Assembly: GCA_013205275.1 (NCBI GenBank)
Contig: JABMNG010000058.1
Location: 1 to 15,547 of the forward strand
Length of the DNA stretch: 15,547 nt
Direction of reading: 5' to 3'
Source: Methylophilales bacterium
Lineage (GTDB): Bacteria > Pseudomonadota > Gammaproteobacteria > Burkholderiales > Methylophilaceae
Part shown: positions 6,869 to 13,924 of the stretch, piece by piece
How positions within the stretch are numbered: position 1 is the stretch's first letter
How the letters are laid out: every line of letters starts with the position of its first letter
Program-made: the position numbers and the translations under genes
Notes under the pieces: model-generated
What the model was told of the DNA's origin: nothing
Databases searched by the model: none
Seen by the model: the letters and a program-made list of their open reading frames with translations, nothing else

Positions 6869-8608
6869 TTATTCAAACCCTTTTTTATAAAGCTTTGTAT
6901 ATTGCTTATTATTCATCATTAGTTCTGTATGGGTCCCCTCCTCTACAATCTTTCCATTACTAATGACAATAATTCTGTCGGCATTAACGACAGTGCTTAG
7001 TCGATGTGCAATAACTATAGATGTCCTACCCCTCATTAATTCATCTAAGGCATTCTGAACAAACTTTTCTGACTCTGAATCCAAAGCAGATGTTGCTTCG
7101 TCTAACAAAAGAATTGGGGCATTTTTTAAAATTGCTCTTGCAATTGCAATTCTCTGCTTTTGGCCACCTGATAATTTAACACCTCTATCACCAATGACGT
7201 GATTAAACTTATTTGGTAATTTAGTTATAAATTCAAGTGCATTTGCTGCCTTGGCTGCCTGCATAACATCACTCATACCCTTGGTTTGGTTTCCATAGGC
7301 AATATTATTGTAAATAGTGTCGTTAAAAAGGATTGTGTCTTGACTCACTAGTGAAATTTTTTCTCTTAAATCCTCAAGCTTTATTTGGGAAATATCCTTA
7401 CCATCAATTAATATCTGGCCCGACTCAATATTATAAAATTTTGGAATTAAGTTAATTAATGTACTTTTTCCTCCCCCGGACATGCCAACTAAAGCTATCT
7501 TTTCACCTGAGTTTATATGTAGGTTTATATTTTTTAATATAGGTTGTGTTGTTTTCATGTAACGGAAAGTAATATCTTTAAATTCGATTTTTCCTTTCAC
7601 CTGACCTAAAACTTTACTGCCTGTATCGTCCTCTTTGGCCTCATCAATCACTGAAAAAATACTCAAAGCAGCTGCATATCCAATTTGGATTTGTTCATTA
7701 ATTGCAGTTAATTTTTTAATAGGTGAAATTAACATTAATAAAGCCCCAACAAATGCTGCAAATTCACCGGCGCTAAAATGACCGACAGAGTAGTAAACTA
7801 CTAGCGCAAGGGCAAGCGCTGAGAGAATCTCAATCACAAGGCTATTAATGCCAGATAACCTAGCAAGTTTAGTCTGCATTTTTCGGTTTCGTATATTTAT
7901 TAACGAAAAACGAGATAATTCGTAATTCCCAGCCCCAAAAATCTTCACAATTCTTTGGGCAGATATTGCCTCTTCAGATACGCGCGTCATATCGCCCATT
8001 GAAAGCTGAACTTCGGTTCCTGCTACTCTCAATTTTGGCGATACAATCTTTAGATAAAAAGCCATTATTGGTGCCATCGCTAAGAAAATAATAGTTAATA
8101 ACCAATCTAAATAAATCATATAGCCGAGTATTGCAAAAATAGTAAAAAAATCTCTTACGGCATCGAGAGCAACTTTTGTAACAATAGTTGAAAGTTGTTC
8201 TGTTTCATAAGTTAGTTTTGAGACAATATTACCAGCCGCATGAGATTCAAAAAATTTCACTGGGAGGAACATCAATCTCTTAAATACATCGTAACGTAGA
8301 TCTTCTACGATTTTTCTTGAAAGCCACCTCATAGAGTAACTAGATAGAAAGCCTGATAACGCTCTAACTGACATTAGCGCAATTAATGCAATTGGAAGAT
8401 AGATTGAAGCATCATTCGATTGTCGAACCAACCCATCATCAGTTATTTTTTTAATTAATGCTAAAAATCCTGTGTTGGTTGCAGCGAGGAGTAGTAAAAA
8501 AATAATACTCACAGCTAAAATCCACCTGTATTTTAGCGTGTATTGAAATAGTCTTAAGTAGATTTTTTTAAATTCGTTTAGGTTGGGTTTTTTCATATTT
8601 TTTGACAT
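6869..8608 (-). CDS. msbA: Lipid A export ABC transporter (MsbA type)
   Basis: MsbA is a homodimeric ABC exporter that flips core-lipid A across the inner membrane. The 579-residue product has the fused layout: a six-helix membrane domain (about residues 25-310) and one ATPase domain (340-579). Walker A is GMSGGGKS (375-382), the signature LSGGQ (479-483), Walker B ILLLDE (499-504), the D-loop SALD, and the switch histidine H535 in IVIAHRLST. Placement directly before lpxK, as in E. coli, separates it from generic multidrug half-transporters. The start could be M1 or M5; neither has a good ribosome-binding site, and 24 AT-rich bases separate it from exbD. Confidence 0.93.
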   Translation of the reverse strand: MSKNMKKPNLNEFKKIYLRLFQYTLKYRWILAVSIIFLLLLAATNTGFLALIKKITDDGLVRQSNDASIYLPIALIALMSVRALSGFLSSYSMRWLSRKIVEDLRYDVFKRLMFLPVKFFESHAAGNIVSKLTYETEQLSTIVTKVALDAVRDFFTIFAILGYMIYLDWLLTIIFLAMAPIMAFYLKIVSPKLRVAGTEVQLSMGDMTRVSEEAISAQRIVKIFGAGNYELSRFSLINIRNRKMQTKLARLSGINSLVIEILSALALALVVYYSVGHFSAGEFAAFVGALLMLISPIKKLTAINEQIQIGYAAALSIFSVIDEAKEDDTGSKVLGQVKGKIEFKDITFRYMKTTQPILKNINLHINSGEKIALVGMSGGGKSTLINLIPKFYNIESGQILIDGKDISQIKLEDLREKISLVSQDTILFNDTIYNNIAYGNQTKGMSDVMQAAKAANALEFITKLPNKFNHVIGDRGVKLSGGQKQRIAIARAILKNAPILLLDEATSALDSESEKFVQNALDELMRGRTSIVIAHRLSTVVNADRIIVISNGKIVEEGTHTELMMNNKQYTKLYKKGFE

Positions 8609-8632
8609 AAATATTTTAAAAAATAGAAGGTA

Positions 8633-9046
8633 TTAATTAATCTTCGTAGAGAAGGTGATTTTAGAGAGTCCTGCTCGGCGTGATCCTTCCATGACATTAA
8701 TGACGGACTGATGAGGTGTCAGTGCATCTGCGTTAATTATAATAGGCGTGTCTTTATTGTCTTTAGCCAGTTCTTGTAATTTACTCATAATGTCTTCGAC
8801 CGTCACTGAATTTAGAGTGACCTCGTTAATAGCATATTGTCCTTTGGCGGTTATGGTCACATTAATTGGGAGAGTCTTCTTATTTAATGGGTTTGCTTCT
8901 GCCGTGGGTAGGTTAACTTTAATCTCACTGAATTTAGTAAAGGTTGTCGACACCATGAGGAAGATGATGATTACCAATAACACGTCAATCAAAGGAATAA
9001 AGTTAAGTTCTAAATCATCCGTATGGTTATTTTTATTAAAACGCAT
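8633..9046 (-). CDS. exbD: ExbD/TolR-family proton-motor subunit
   Basis: ExbD-family proteins sit with ExbB in the inner membrane and use proton flow to drive envelope machines such as TonB. The 137-residue product has a short cytoplasmic N-terminus and one membrane helix (about residues 15-37) containing the essential proton-carrying aspartate D21 in NFIPLIDVLLV. A periplasmic domain follows, ending in a typical ExbD/TolR segment (TPHQSVINVMEGSRRAGL). Five bases separate it from exbB, with an AGGAAG ribosome-binding site at the exbB stop. No tonB, tolA or tolB lies nearby. GC content is about 40%, above the flanking msbA. Confidence 0.93.
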   Translation of the reverse strand: MRFNKNNHTDDLELNFIPLIDVLLVIIIFLMVSTTFTKFSEIKVNLPTAEANPLNKKTLPINVTITAKGQYAINEVTLNSVTVEDIMSKLQELAKDNKDTPIIINADALTPHQSVINVMEGSRRAGLSKITFSTKIN

Positions 9047-9051
9047 ATTGT

Positions 9052-9657
9052 TTACTTCCTTTCGTCGCGAGTTAACTCGATCAATAAAGCTGCATGCTCT
9101 TCCATCACATTAATTTGATGATTAACTTTAGTTCGGAAGAATCGATAAGCGATCATGGCAGGGACAGCAACAACAATCCCACCGGCAGTGTTGTATAAGG
9201 CCACAGAAATGCCGCGGGCAAATACAGCCACGTCATGACCACTGCTGGTAAATGAACCAAACAGTTCCACCATCCCAATAATAGTTCCAAACAAACCGAG
9301 CAATGGAGCCACGGTAGAAATCATGGCTAACAAAGAGAGGTGCTTCTCTAGTCTAAAGCTAATCGATTCTCCTGTTTGCTGCACGGAGTCTTTTAATACA
9401 TCAAGTGGTTGGGTATGATTTTTTAAGACGGTAGCTAACACCTCGCCTAACATTGAGCTTTCACGTAAGACTTGAATGGCTTCTTTTTTGATGGTGCCCT
9501 GCTTTAACTGAGTCTGCAGATCTAGCCATAATTTTTTGGGAATAATAAGGTTATCACGCAGCGAAAAAGAACGCTCAATAATAATGGCAAAGCCAATAAT
9601 CGAAGTAAAGATGAGAGGCCAAATTGGCCAGCCTGCTGCTTGAATAATTTCCGACAT
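9052..9657 (-). CDS. exbB: ExbB/TolQ/MotA-family proton-channel subunit
   Basis: This is the pentameric channel partner of ExbD. The 201-residue protein has three membrane segments: about 10-28 (WPIWPLIFTSIIGFAIII), then 108-130 (LLAMISTVAPLLGLFGTIIGM) and 150-172 (ALYNTAGGIVVAVPAMIA). The last two hold the conserved APLLGLFGT and TAGG...VPA motifs that line the proton path. The sequence resembles the ExbB2/TolQ-like proteins linked to lpxK in other proteobacteria. It has one of the clearest ribosome-binding sites in the window (AGGAG, 9669-9673). GC content averages about 43%, with one 60-base stretch at 55%, higher than both neighbours. It lies 36 bases after lolD, where comEC is found in some relatives. 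Confidence 0.93.
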   Translation of the reverse strand: MSEIIQAAGWPIWPLIFTSIIGFAIIIERSFSLRDNLIIPKKLWLDLQTQLKQGTIKKEAIQVLRESSMLGEVLATVLKNHTQPLDVLKDSVQQTGESISFRLEKHLSLLAMISTVAPLLGLFGTIIGMVELFGSFTSSGHDVAVFARGISVALYNTAGGIVVAVPAMIAYRFFRTKVNHQINVMEEHAALLIELTRDERK

Positions 9658-9693
9658 GATAGATGTTGCTCCTATTGTTTTTAAAAAAGTATA

Positions 9694-10371
9694 CTACTTT
9701 GTATGAATTTTACCTTCCGCTAGACGGTAGATTTTAGTCATTTTTTTTGCTAACTTGCTGTCATGAGTCACTAAAATAATTGCCGTTTTAATTTCTGTTG
9801 TCATTTCAAGAAACAAATCAAAGATTAACTCTGCATTTTTGTAGTCGAGATTTCCCGTAGGCTCATCCGCAAGAATAATATCTGGTTTAGTAACAATAGC
9901 CCTTGCAATTGCAATTCTTTGCCTTTCTCCACCAGATAGCTCATGAGGCATATGGTTGGCTCTATTTTCCAAGCCGAGGGTTTTAAGTAATTTTATAGCT
10001 TGATTTATATGGTTTGATTGGCTCCCCCCCCTTATTAATAATGGCATGACAACATTCTCAATTGCAGAAAAATCAGGCAGGAGGTGATGAAATTGGTAAA
10101 TAAATCCATAATGATTATTTCGGATTGATGCGATCTGATTTTGACTTAGGGTATCTATAGAGTAATTTTTTATTTCTATCTTTCCATGATCTGGCTTTTC
10201 TAGTCCCGCCATTAAATGCAATAGAGTACTCTTTCCTGAGCCTGATACCCCTGTAATAGCTATGCTTTCGCCAGGTGAAATTGAAAAATTAACTTTATCT
10301 AGTATCGGTTGATCTAACCCATCAAAAGTTTTTGTGACATCTGTAAGTTTAAGTAAGAATGATTTATTCAT
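9694..10371 (-). CDS. lolD: Lipoprotein-releasing system ATPase LolD
   Basis: LolD powers extraction of outer-membrane lipoproteins from the inner membrane by the Lol ABC complex. The 225-residue ATPase shows Walker A GVSGSGKST (41-49), the Q-loop Q93 in GFIYQFHHLLPDF, signature LSGGERQR (145-152), Walker B IILADE (165-170) followed by PTGNLD, and the switch histidine in LVTHD. This is the MacB/LolD/FtsE subclass, and the adjacent LolC-type permease settles the assignment. The start overlaps the end of lolC by 8 bases, so the two are coupled. A run of eight G (8 C on the plus strand, 10024-10031) encodes part of RGG at 114-116 and is a possible slippage site. Confidence 0.95.
   Translation of the reverse strand: MNKSFLLKLTDVTKTFDGLDQPILDKVNFSISPGESIAITGVSGSGKSTLLHLMAGLEKPDHGKIEIKNYSIDTLSQNQIASIRNNHYGFIYQFHHLLPDFSAIENVVMPLLIRGGSQSNHINQAIKLLKTLGLENRANHMPHELSGGERQRIAIARAIVTKPDIILADEPTGNLDYKNAELIFDLFLEMTTEIKTAIILVTHDSKLAKKMTKIYRLAEGKIHTK
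10024..10031 (-). repeat. G8 homopolymer within lolD
   Basis: Eight consecutive C on the plus strand (G8 in the coding direction) lie inside lolD codons for R-G-G. Such tracts are rare in AT-rich genomes and are prone to slippage; as given the frame is intact. Confidence 0.9.
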
Positions 10372-11635
10372 GCTTTAGTGCGATCGCAGGATCTATTTGA
10401 GCTGCTTTCATACTTGGGTAAATTGTTGCGATGAATGATAAAAATACTCCCATAAGCCCAATAGAAATAACATCTTTCATTAATAGCTGAGATGGAAGTT
10501 CAGAAATATAATAAACATCTGGAGATAAAAACTCAACACCAAATAAGCTTTCAATAAAGGGAATGATGGTGCCTATATTTACTGAAATGATCACTCCAAA
10601 GATTATTCCAAGGAAGGTACCTATTAGACCTATCATCAATCCTTGTGACATAAAAATTAACAAAATGCTCTTCTGTGAAGCTCCCAGTGTCCTTAAAATA
10701 GCTATATCTGATCTTTTTTCTGTTACCCCCATAACAAGGGTTGACACAATATTAAAAGCAGCCACAGCAATAATTAATGTCAATATAATAAACATGACCT
10801 TTTTTTCCATTTGAATAGCAGCGAATAAATTAGAATGTTGCTTTGTCCAATCAGAGATAAAATAATTATTATTTTGATTGATTAGTCTCTCGATATTTTC
10901 AACAGTTAATTTTGTTTTGCCAAGGTCATTTAACTTAACCCTTAAGCCTGATACGCCCTTATCCATCTGAAAGAATTTTTGAGCATCATGAAGGTTAATT
11001 AGGACAAGTCCAGCATCATACTCATACATTCCTACATCAAAAATTCCTGAAACCCTAAATTGCTTTACACGTGGAAGCATTCCTAATGGGGAATAATTAG
11101 CCTGAGAGGAGATTATTGATGTCTTGTCTCCAATATTTAGTCCAAAGTGCCTCGCCAGATCAGATCCAATTATTATGTCAAAACTTTCTGGCGTCAAGGT
11201 AAAGGACCCTTTAATTATTTTAGTTTGTAAATCACTAACGTCTAATTCAATTTCCGGTAATATTCCTCTAACAATAACTCCTCTATTAAATTTTCCCATT
11301 GCAATCATCGCTTGATTTTGACTAAAAGGAGCTGAAGAAATAATGTTATCTGAGCCTTGGATTGAATTTTTTAATTTCTGCCAGTTGGTTATATTGTAAT
11401 TAGAGCTTCTAATCTCAATGTCTGAAGACACACTTATAATTCTTGATTGCAACTCCGATTGAAATCCATTCATAACTGACAGGACAACAATAAGGGACAT
11501 TACCCCAAGCGTAATTCCGACTATGCTTGTTAGGGAAATAAATGAGATGAAGTTATTTTTATTTTTGAGCCTAATATAGCGAGAGGCTATCCACATCTCG
11601 TATAAATTTTGTTTAAATAAATCTTTAATAGCCAT
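10364..11635 (-). CDS. lolC: Lipoprotein-releasing system permease (LolC/LolE family)
   Basis: This is the membrane subunit that receives mature lipoproteins in the inner membrane and hands them to the periplasmic carrier LolA. The 423-residue product has the family layout: one N-terminal helix (about 30-55) with ISFISLTSIVGITLGV and VVLSVMNGF, a large periplasmic domain (about 56-275), and three C-terminal helices in an FtsX domain. The C-terminal domain includes EKRSDIAILRTLGAS and ends with PSMKAAQIDPAIALKHE. The start at M1 fits the family N-terminus better than M14, which would remove the conserved YE before the first arginines. Only one permease gene is present beside lolD. The complex may therefore be a homodimer (LolF-like), or a second permease may lie elsewhere. 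It is divergent from ribE. Confidence 0.93.
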   Translation of the reverse strand: MAIKDLFKQNLYEMWIASRYIRLKNKNNFISFISLTSIVGITLGVMSLIVVLSVMNGFQSELQSRIISVSSDIEIRSSNYNITNWQKLKNSIQGSDNIISSAPFSQNQAMIAMGKFNRGVIVRGILPEIELDVSDLQTKIIKGSFTLTPESFDIIIGSDLARHFGLNIGDKTSIISSQANYSPLGMLPRVKQFRVSGIFDVGMYEYDAGLVLINLHDAQKFFQMDKGVSGLRVKLNDLGKTKLTVENIERLINQNNNYFISDWTKQHSNLFAAIQMEKKVMFIILTLIIAVAAFNIVSTLVMGVTEKRSDIAILRTLGASQKSILLIFMSQGLMIGLIGTFLGIIFGVIISVNIGTIIPFIESLFGVEFLSPDVYYISELPSQLLMKDVISIGLMGVFLSFIATIYPSMKAAQIDPAIALKHE

Positions 11636-11662
11636 ATTAATTAGGATTGAGATTGTTCATTC

Positions 11663-11678
11663 TGCTAGAATTATGTCA
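11663..11678. promoter_or_regulatory. Overlapping divergent extended -10 elements between lolC and ribE
   Basis: The plus strand reads TGCTAGAAT (11663-11671): a TGn extension followed by TAGAAT, 5 of 6 to the -10 consensus. The minus strand reads TGACATAAT (11678-11670): TGn followed by CATAAT, also 5 of 6. The two hexamers overlap by 2 bases, forming an imperfect palindrome. Predicted starts lie near 11677-11678 for ribE and near 11663 for lolC. The -35 matches are weak (TTCAAT at 11698-11693 for the minus strand). This is a prediction by eye. Confidence 0.5.
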
Positions 11679-12265
11679 TGTTTACGGGAATTATTGAATC
11701 AATTGGCAGAATCGAGTCTATTAAAAAAAATGGGGGCGATATTGCGCTTTCTATTCAATATGACAATACAAAAATCACTAATTTAGAGGTTGGGGATAGC
11801 GTCTCAGTTAACGGAGCCTGCCTCACACTTGTCAATTTTAATAATAAAATTCTAGATTTTGATGTTTCAAGCGAGTCTTTAAAAACAATTAGTCATTTTA
11901 ATGTTAATGAAAATGTTAATTTAGAGTTGCCATTGAGGCTTAACGGAAAGATATCCGGTCATTTTGTTTTTGGTCATGTGGATGGCATTGCTAAATTAGT
12001 TGAAATTAAGGAAAAAGATGGTTGTCAAATTTGGGTTATTAAGGCTCCCAGCACCCTAATGAAATATATAGCAAAAAAAGGCTCTATTTCAATTAGTGGG
12101 GTAAGTTTGACTGTAAATGAGATCAACAATGATACATTTCACATAAACCTTGTTCCCTTCACTCTGGAACATACATCATTTAAGTTTAGTAAAATTAACG
12201 ACTATTTTAATATTGAGGTAGATATGCTGGCACGATATGTAGAAACTTTAATGGCTGGTAACTAA
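11678..12265 (+). CDS. ribE: Riboflavin synthase, alpha chain
   Basis: This enzyme dismutates two 6,7-dimethyl-8-ribityllumazine molecules into riboflavin and a pyrimidinedione. The 195-residue product shows the family's internal duplication. Each half is a lumazine-binding barrel: the first begins MFTGIIES and has DSVSVNGACLTLV, the second has GHFVFGHVDGIA and ISGVSLTVNEI. The MFTGI start is invariant in the family, which fixes the start codon. No ribosome-binding site is visible upstream, and a predicted extended -10 ends 6 bases before the ATG, so the mRNA may be leaderless. No FMN riboswitch fits in the 42-base upstream gap. ribBA follows after 2 bases. Confidence 0.95.
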   Translation: MFTGIIESIGRIESIKKNGGDIALSIQYDNTKITNLEVGDSVSVNGACLTLVNFNNKILDFDVSSESLKTISHFNVNENVNLELPLRLNGKISGHFVFGHVDGIAKLVEIKEKDGCQIWVIKAPSTLMKYIAKKGSISISGVSLTVNEINNDTFHINLVPFTLEHTSFKFSKINDYFNIEVDMLARYVETLMAGN

Positions 12266-12267
12266 GG

Positions 12268-13350
12268 ATGCATACAATAAGAGAAATCATAGCAGATCTA
12301 CAAAATGGGAAGATGGTAATTCTGGTAGATGACGAAGACAGAGAAAATGAAGGGGACTTAGTTGTAGCTGCTGAATTTATATCACCTGACCATATTAACT
12401 TTATGGCAAAGCATGGACGCGGATTAATATGTCTCACTCTCACAGAGGAAAAATGTAACCAACTAAAATTGCCGTTAATGGTAAAAGATAATGAAGGTAA
12501 ATTGGGCACTAATTTCACAATTTCAATTGATGCAGCAAAGGGTATAAGCACAGGAATTTCTGCTGCAGATAGAGCAAATACAATTAAAGCTGCAATCGGT
12601 AAAAATTCAGACCATACCTGTATTACAAGACCTGGGCACATATTTCCTTTGCTTGCTCATCCTGGAGGCGTACTTTATCGAGCAGGCCATACTGAAGCCG
12701 GGTGCGATCTAGCAGATTTATCAGGACTTCAACCAGCCTCTGTTATTTGTGAAGTGCTAAATGATGATGGCAATATGGCACGATTACCTGACCTAATAAA
12801 ATTCTCCACTAAACATAATATAAAGATAGGGACAATTGCCGACCTTATAGAGTATAGAAGTAAGTCCGAAAAGCTAATAAAGAAAATTAGTGAGAAATTA
12901 ATAGAGACTGAATACGGGGAAATGCGCCTTATTGCTTATTCAGACCTTCTATCCAAAAATACACATTTAGCTCTAATCAAAGGCCATATCAGCAAAAATG
13001 ACGAGGTTCTTGTTAGGGTTCATGAGCCTTTGTCGATATTTGATTTTATTGAAAAAGAAACTAACCACTCATGGCCGCCATTAAAAGCATTGCAGCTAAT
13101 AAATAATGAGGAGAAAGGCGTTATTATTTTTCTTAATTACCAGGAATCACAGACAAAAATTAAAGATATATTAGACGACGAAGCCTCCAAAATTAACAAT
13201 AAGAATGACTTAAGAAATTATGGAATTGGCTCCCAGATATTGGTTGATATTGGAGTAACAAAAATGAGGCTGCTTGCGTCTCCAAGAAAAATGCCAAGCA
13301 TGACAGGCTACGGCCTTCAAGTGGTTGAATTTATTGAAAATAATAATTAA
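12268..13350 (+). CDS. ribBA: DHBP synthase fused to a degenerate GTP cyclohydrolase II domain
   Basis: The N-terminal half (residues 1-200) is 3,4-dihydroxy-2-butanone-4-phosphate synthase, which converts ribulose 5-phosphate to the four-carbon riboflavin precursor. It has the acidic metal-binding loop DDEDRENEGD (21-30), STGISAADRA, and RAGHTEAGCDLADLSG (138-153). The C-terminal half (about 210-360) resembles GTP cyclohydrolase II in outline (GEMRLIAYSD, RVHEP, YGIGSQIL, GVTKMRLLASPRK). It lacks the zinc cysteines of the SECLTGD...RCDC motif and the RQEGRNIGL segment, so it should not be an active RibA. Proteins of this form have been called RibBX. An AAGG overlaps the ribE stop as ribosome-binding site. 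ribH and nusB, which often follow, are absent here. Confidence 0.93.
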   Translation: MHTIREIIADLQNGKMVILVDDEDRENEGDLVVAAEFISPDHINFMAKHGRGLICLTLTEEKCNQLKLPLMVKDNEGKLGTNFTISIDAAKGISTGISAADRANTIKAAIGKNSDHTCITRPGHIFPLLAHPGGVLYRAGHTEAGCDLADLSGLQPASVICEVLNDDGNMARLPDLIKFSTKHNIKIGTIADLIEYRSKSEKLIKKISEKLIETEYGEMRLIAYSDLLSKNTHLALIKGHISKNDEVLVRVHEPLSIFDFIEKETNHSWPPLKALQLINNEEKGVIIFLNYQESQTKIKDILDDEASKINNKNDLRNYGIGSQILVDIGVTKMRLLASPRKMPSMTGYGLQVVEFIENNN

Positions 13351-13358
13351 TAATAAAT

Positions 13359-13372
13359 TTATGTTAACATAA
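13359..13372. repeat. 14-bp perfect palindrome between ribBA and ruvX
   Basis: TTATGTTAACATAA is a perfect inverted repeat 8 bases after the ribBA stop. It has only one G-C pair per arm and no following T-run, so it is a poor terminator. It may be an operator or chance in AT-rich DNA. The remaining bases up to ruvX hold no ORF and no convincing promoter; TTGAGC at 13378 and TAAAAT at 13404 are a weak pair with a 20-base spacer. Confidence 0.45.
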
Positions 13373-13456
13373 TTAAATTGAGCGTTATTACAACAAAATT
13401 GAATAAAATTTTTAGTGGTAAGGCCAATCCCTTTTCTTTAATATTACTTAAATTAT

Positions 13457-13924
13457 ATGCATGATTCTGGCATAAACCAAACCTTAAAACTTAGCAATAA
13501 GGCAAATATTCTCTCATTTGATTTTGGTGAAACGAAAATTGGTATAGCGGTTGGAAATCAAATTACAAAAACATCACACCCATTAAAAACAATTATTTCA
13601 ACAAAAAAAGTCGAGCGGTTTAAAGCGATTGAGAGCTTAATTAGCGACTGGTCTCCAGGCTTAATTGTTATTGGCCTTCCTCTTAATGAGGACGGGAGTG
13701 AAAGTAGGCTAACAATACTCGTTAAAAAATTCTCAGATAAAATTGTTAACAAATTTAAAATCCCCACAACATTGGTGGACGAAAGATATACCTCGGTTGA
13801 GGCTGAATCATTGTTAATTTCATCGAATGGCAAGTACAAAAAAAACGATGGTGCTGTAGACCAGGTTGCCGCTCAGATTATCTTAGAATCTTATTTTGAA
13901 AGAAAAGTAAATGACATTGCCTGA
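13457..13924 (+). CDS. ruvX: RuvX/YqgF-family Holliday-junction resolvase-like nuclease
   Basis: RuvX (YqgF) is an RNase H-fold protein implicated in 16S rRNA 5'-end maturation and in Holliday-junction resolution. The 155-residue product has the expected acidic sites: D22 in SFDFGETKIGIAVG, VIGLPLNEDGSES (71-83), the DERYTS motif (108-113) and D135 in DQVAAQIILE. The first 16 residues precede the conserved fold and may be a variable extension; no better start codon is available downstream. No good ribosome-binding site is seen. In many proteobacteria yqgE precedes this gene, but here ribBA does. Its last 14 bases overlap pyrR. Confidence 0.92.
   Translation: MHDSGINQTLKLSNKANILSFDFGETKIGIAVGNQITKTSHPLKTIISTKKVERFKAIESLISDWSPGLIVIGLPLNEDGSESRLTILVKKFSDKIVNKFKIPTTLVDERYTSVEAESLLISSNGKYKKNDGAVDQVAAQIILESYFERKVNDIA

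Noticed and set aside
8748..9113. 121-codon plus-strand ORF antisense to exbD and the exbB end
   Set aside because: The opposite frame encodes clear ExbD and ExbB; this reading has no recognisable motif and no ribosome-binding site, so it is a shadow.
9658..9693. Internal promoter before exbB (TATACT on the minus strand)
   Set aside because: No acceptable -35 box at the right distance and no TGn extension; too weak to list.
11636..11677. FMN riboswitch upstream of ribE
   Set aside because: Only 42 bases are available and no RFN-element sequence is visible.
12207..12641. 144-codon minus-strand ORF opposite ribBA
   Set aside because: It lies across the ribE/ribBA junction opposite the strongly conserved DHBP synthase domain; no family features, a shadow frame.
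13351..13456. PyrR-dependent attenuator or a small ribH remnant
   Set aside because: No GC-rich terminator/antiterminator stems and no ORF of useful length exist in this gap.
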